A DNA stretch of 39,476 bases, taken from contig JASHNS010000074.1 of the NCBI GenBank assembly GCA_030041515.1, positions 1 to 39,476 of the forward strand, in the 5' to 3' direction. This DNA is from Acidobacteriaceae bacterium (GTDB taxonomy: Bacteria > Acidobacteriota > Terriglobia > Terriglobales > Acidobacteriaceae). The notes under the pieces were generated by a model. That model was not told the origin of the DNA, did not search any database, and was given only the letters and a program-made list of their open reading frames with translations. The position numbers and the translations under genes were made by a program. Every line of letters begins with the position of its first letter. Within the stretch, counting starts at the first letter, position 1. Shown piece by piece: positions 39,281-39,476 of this stretch.

Positions 39281-39476
39281 GAATCTCGCGCGACAAGCTG
39301 AACAAGCTGGCCCACGTGGTCGCCGACACCCTGGCCGAAACACCGGAGTGCGATTTCCTCGAGGATCGCAACACCATCCGCCAGGAAGCCCGTAAAGCCC
39401 TGGAGCACATTCTTCTTGAGGAAATGCGCATCGATCAGGCCGCCCGGCAGAAGATCGAGTCCCAGCGCCGCATCAT
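39277..39476 (+). CDS. DUF507 family protein (second copy), truncated by the window end
   Basis: Starts with GTG 39277 overlapping the previous stop. The visible 66 codons read RISRDKLNKLAHVVADTLAE, TPECDFLEDRNTIRQEARKA, LEHILLEEMRIDQAARQKIE and so on, matching the DUF507 start pattern of the first copy (M-I/R-F/I-S-R). The frame is open to the edge of the window, so the gene continues beyond it. It is likely a duplicated partner of the first copy, possibly forming a heteromer. Confidence 0.85.
   Translation, partial: MRISRDKLNKLAHVVADTLAETPECDFLEDRNTIRQEARKALEHILLEEMRIDQAARQKIESQRRI

Overview
This 39.5 kb window is a GC-rich, densely coded stretch of ordinary chromosome. It very probably comes from an Acidobacteriota genome of class Terriglobia (Acidobacteriaceae-like). 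The pointers are the mix of lineage-typical secreted proteins of unknown function, a tandem DUF507 pair, PadR and MarR regulators with simple dyad operators, a lone prepilin peptidase, secreted proteins carrying a PDAP motif just after the signal peptide, and a homogentisate cluster. I see no phage, insertion sequence, CRISPR array, rRNA or tRNA. The taxonomic call is an inference from protein character, not from a marker gene.

Layout. 0.3-2.2 kb: two tandem, distantly related secreted proteins. 2.2-4.3 kb (minus): a LytTR response regulator and a Ste24-like M48 protease. 4.5-5.8 kb (minus): a secreted glucosaminidase-fold protein with a small secreted partner, behind a tandem-dyad upstream region. 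6.0-7.7 kb (minus): an ECF sigma factor operon. 7.8-10.4 kb (plus): RlmB-type rRNA methyltransferase coupled to an M1-like protein that lacks the catalytic Glu. 10.5-15.6 kb (minus): rnc, two lepB paralogues and an AsmA-like protein. 15.7-18.1 kb (minus): a small protein, a gene-poor stretch and a large secreted TPR-like protein. 18.2-21.1 kb (minus): mazG, a GNAT and a menC/NSAR-like enolase, all joined by 4-bp ATGA overlaps. 21.2-22.8 kb (plus): a small secreted protein and a type IV prepilin peptidase.

22.8-26.8 kb (minus): VOC protein, hmgA, an uncharacterised 287-aa protein and fahA (homogentisate/tyrosine catabolism); the usual maleylacetoacetate isomerase is not recognisable. 26.9-28.8 kb (minus): MarR regulator and ClC channel with a double palindrome at the promoter. 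28.8-31.1 kb: PRC-barrel protein, SDR oxidoreductase and a stand-alone cyclic-nucleotide-binding-fold protein preceded by a perfect CRP-type site. 31.1-33.3 kb (minus): pepA and cobB. 33.5-34.4 kb (plus): a secreted protein. 34.4-35.7 kb (minus): tsaC and a YdcF-family protein. 35.8-36.7 kb (plus): a second SpoU/TrmH methyltransferase. 36.8-37.4 kb (minus): a PadR regulator with AGATATATCT-type operators. 37.6 kb to the end (plus): rarA and two overlapping DUF507 genes, the second cut by the window edge.

The most interesting signals are outside the coding sequence or in functional gaps. They are: (i) a TGTGA-N6-TCACA site placed at exactly -41.5 from a predicted start, followed by a terminator-like hairpin that ends 2 nt before the start codon; (ii) short tandem repeats (period 7, 8 or 15 bp) in several gene junctions, two of which include the stop codon of the adjacent gene; (iii) an unknown gene in the slot where maleylacetoacetate isomerase should be; (iv) a GNAT/enolase pair that fits a D-to-L amino-acid conversion pathway better than menaquinone synthesis; (v) clear self-regulatory operator layouts for MarR and PadR. 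No wholly new defence or mobile system is evident.
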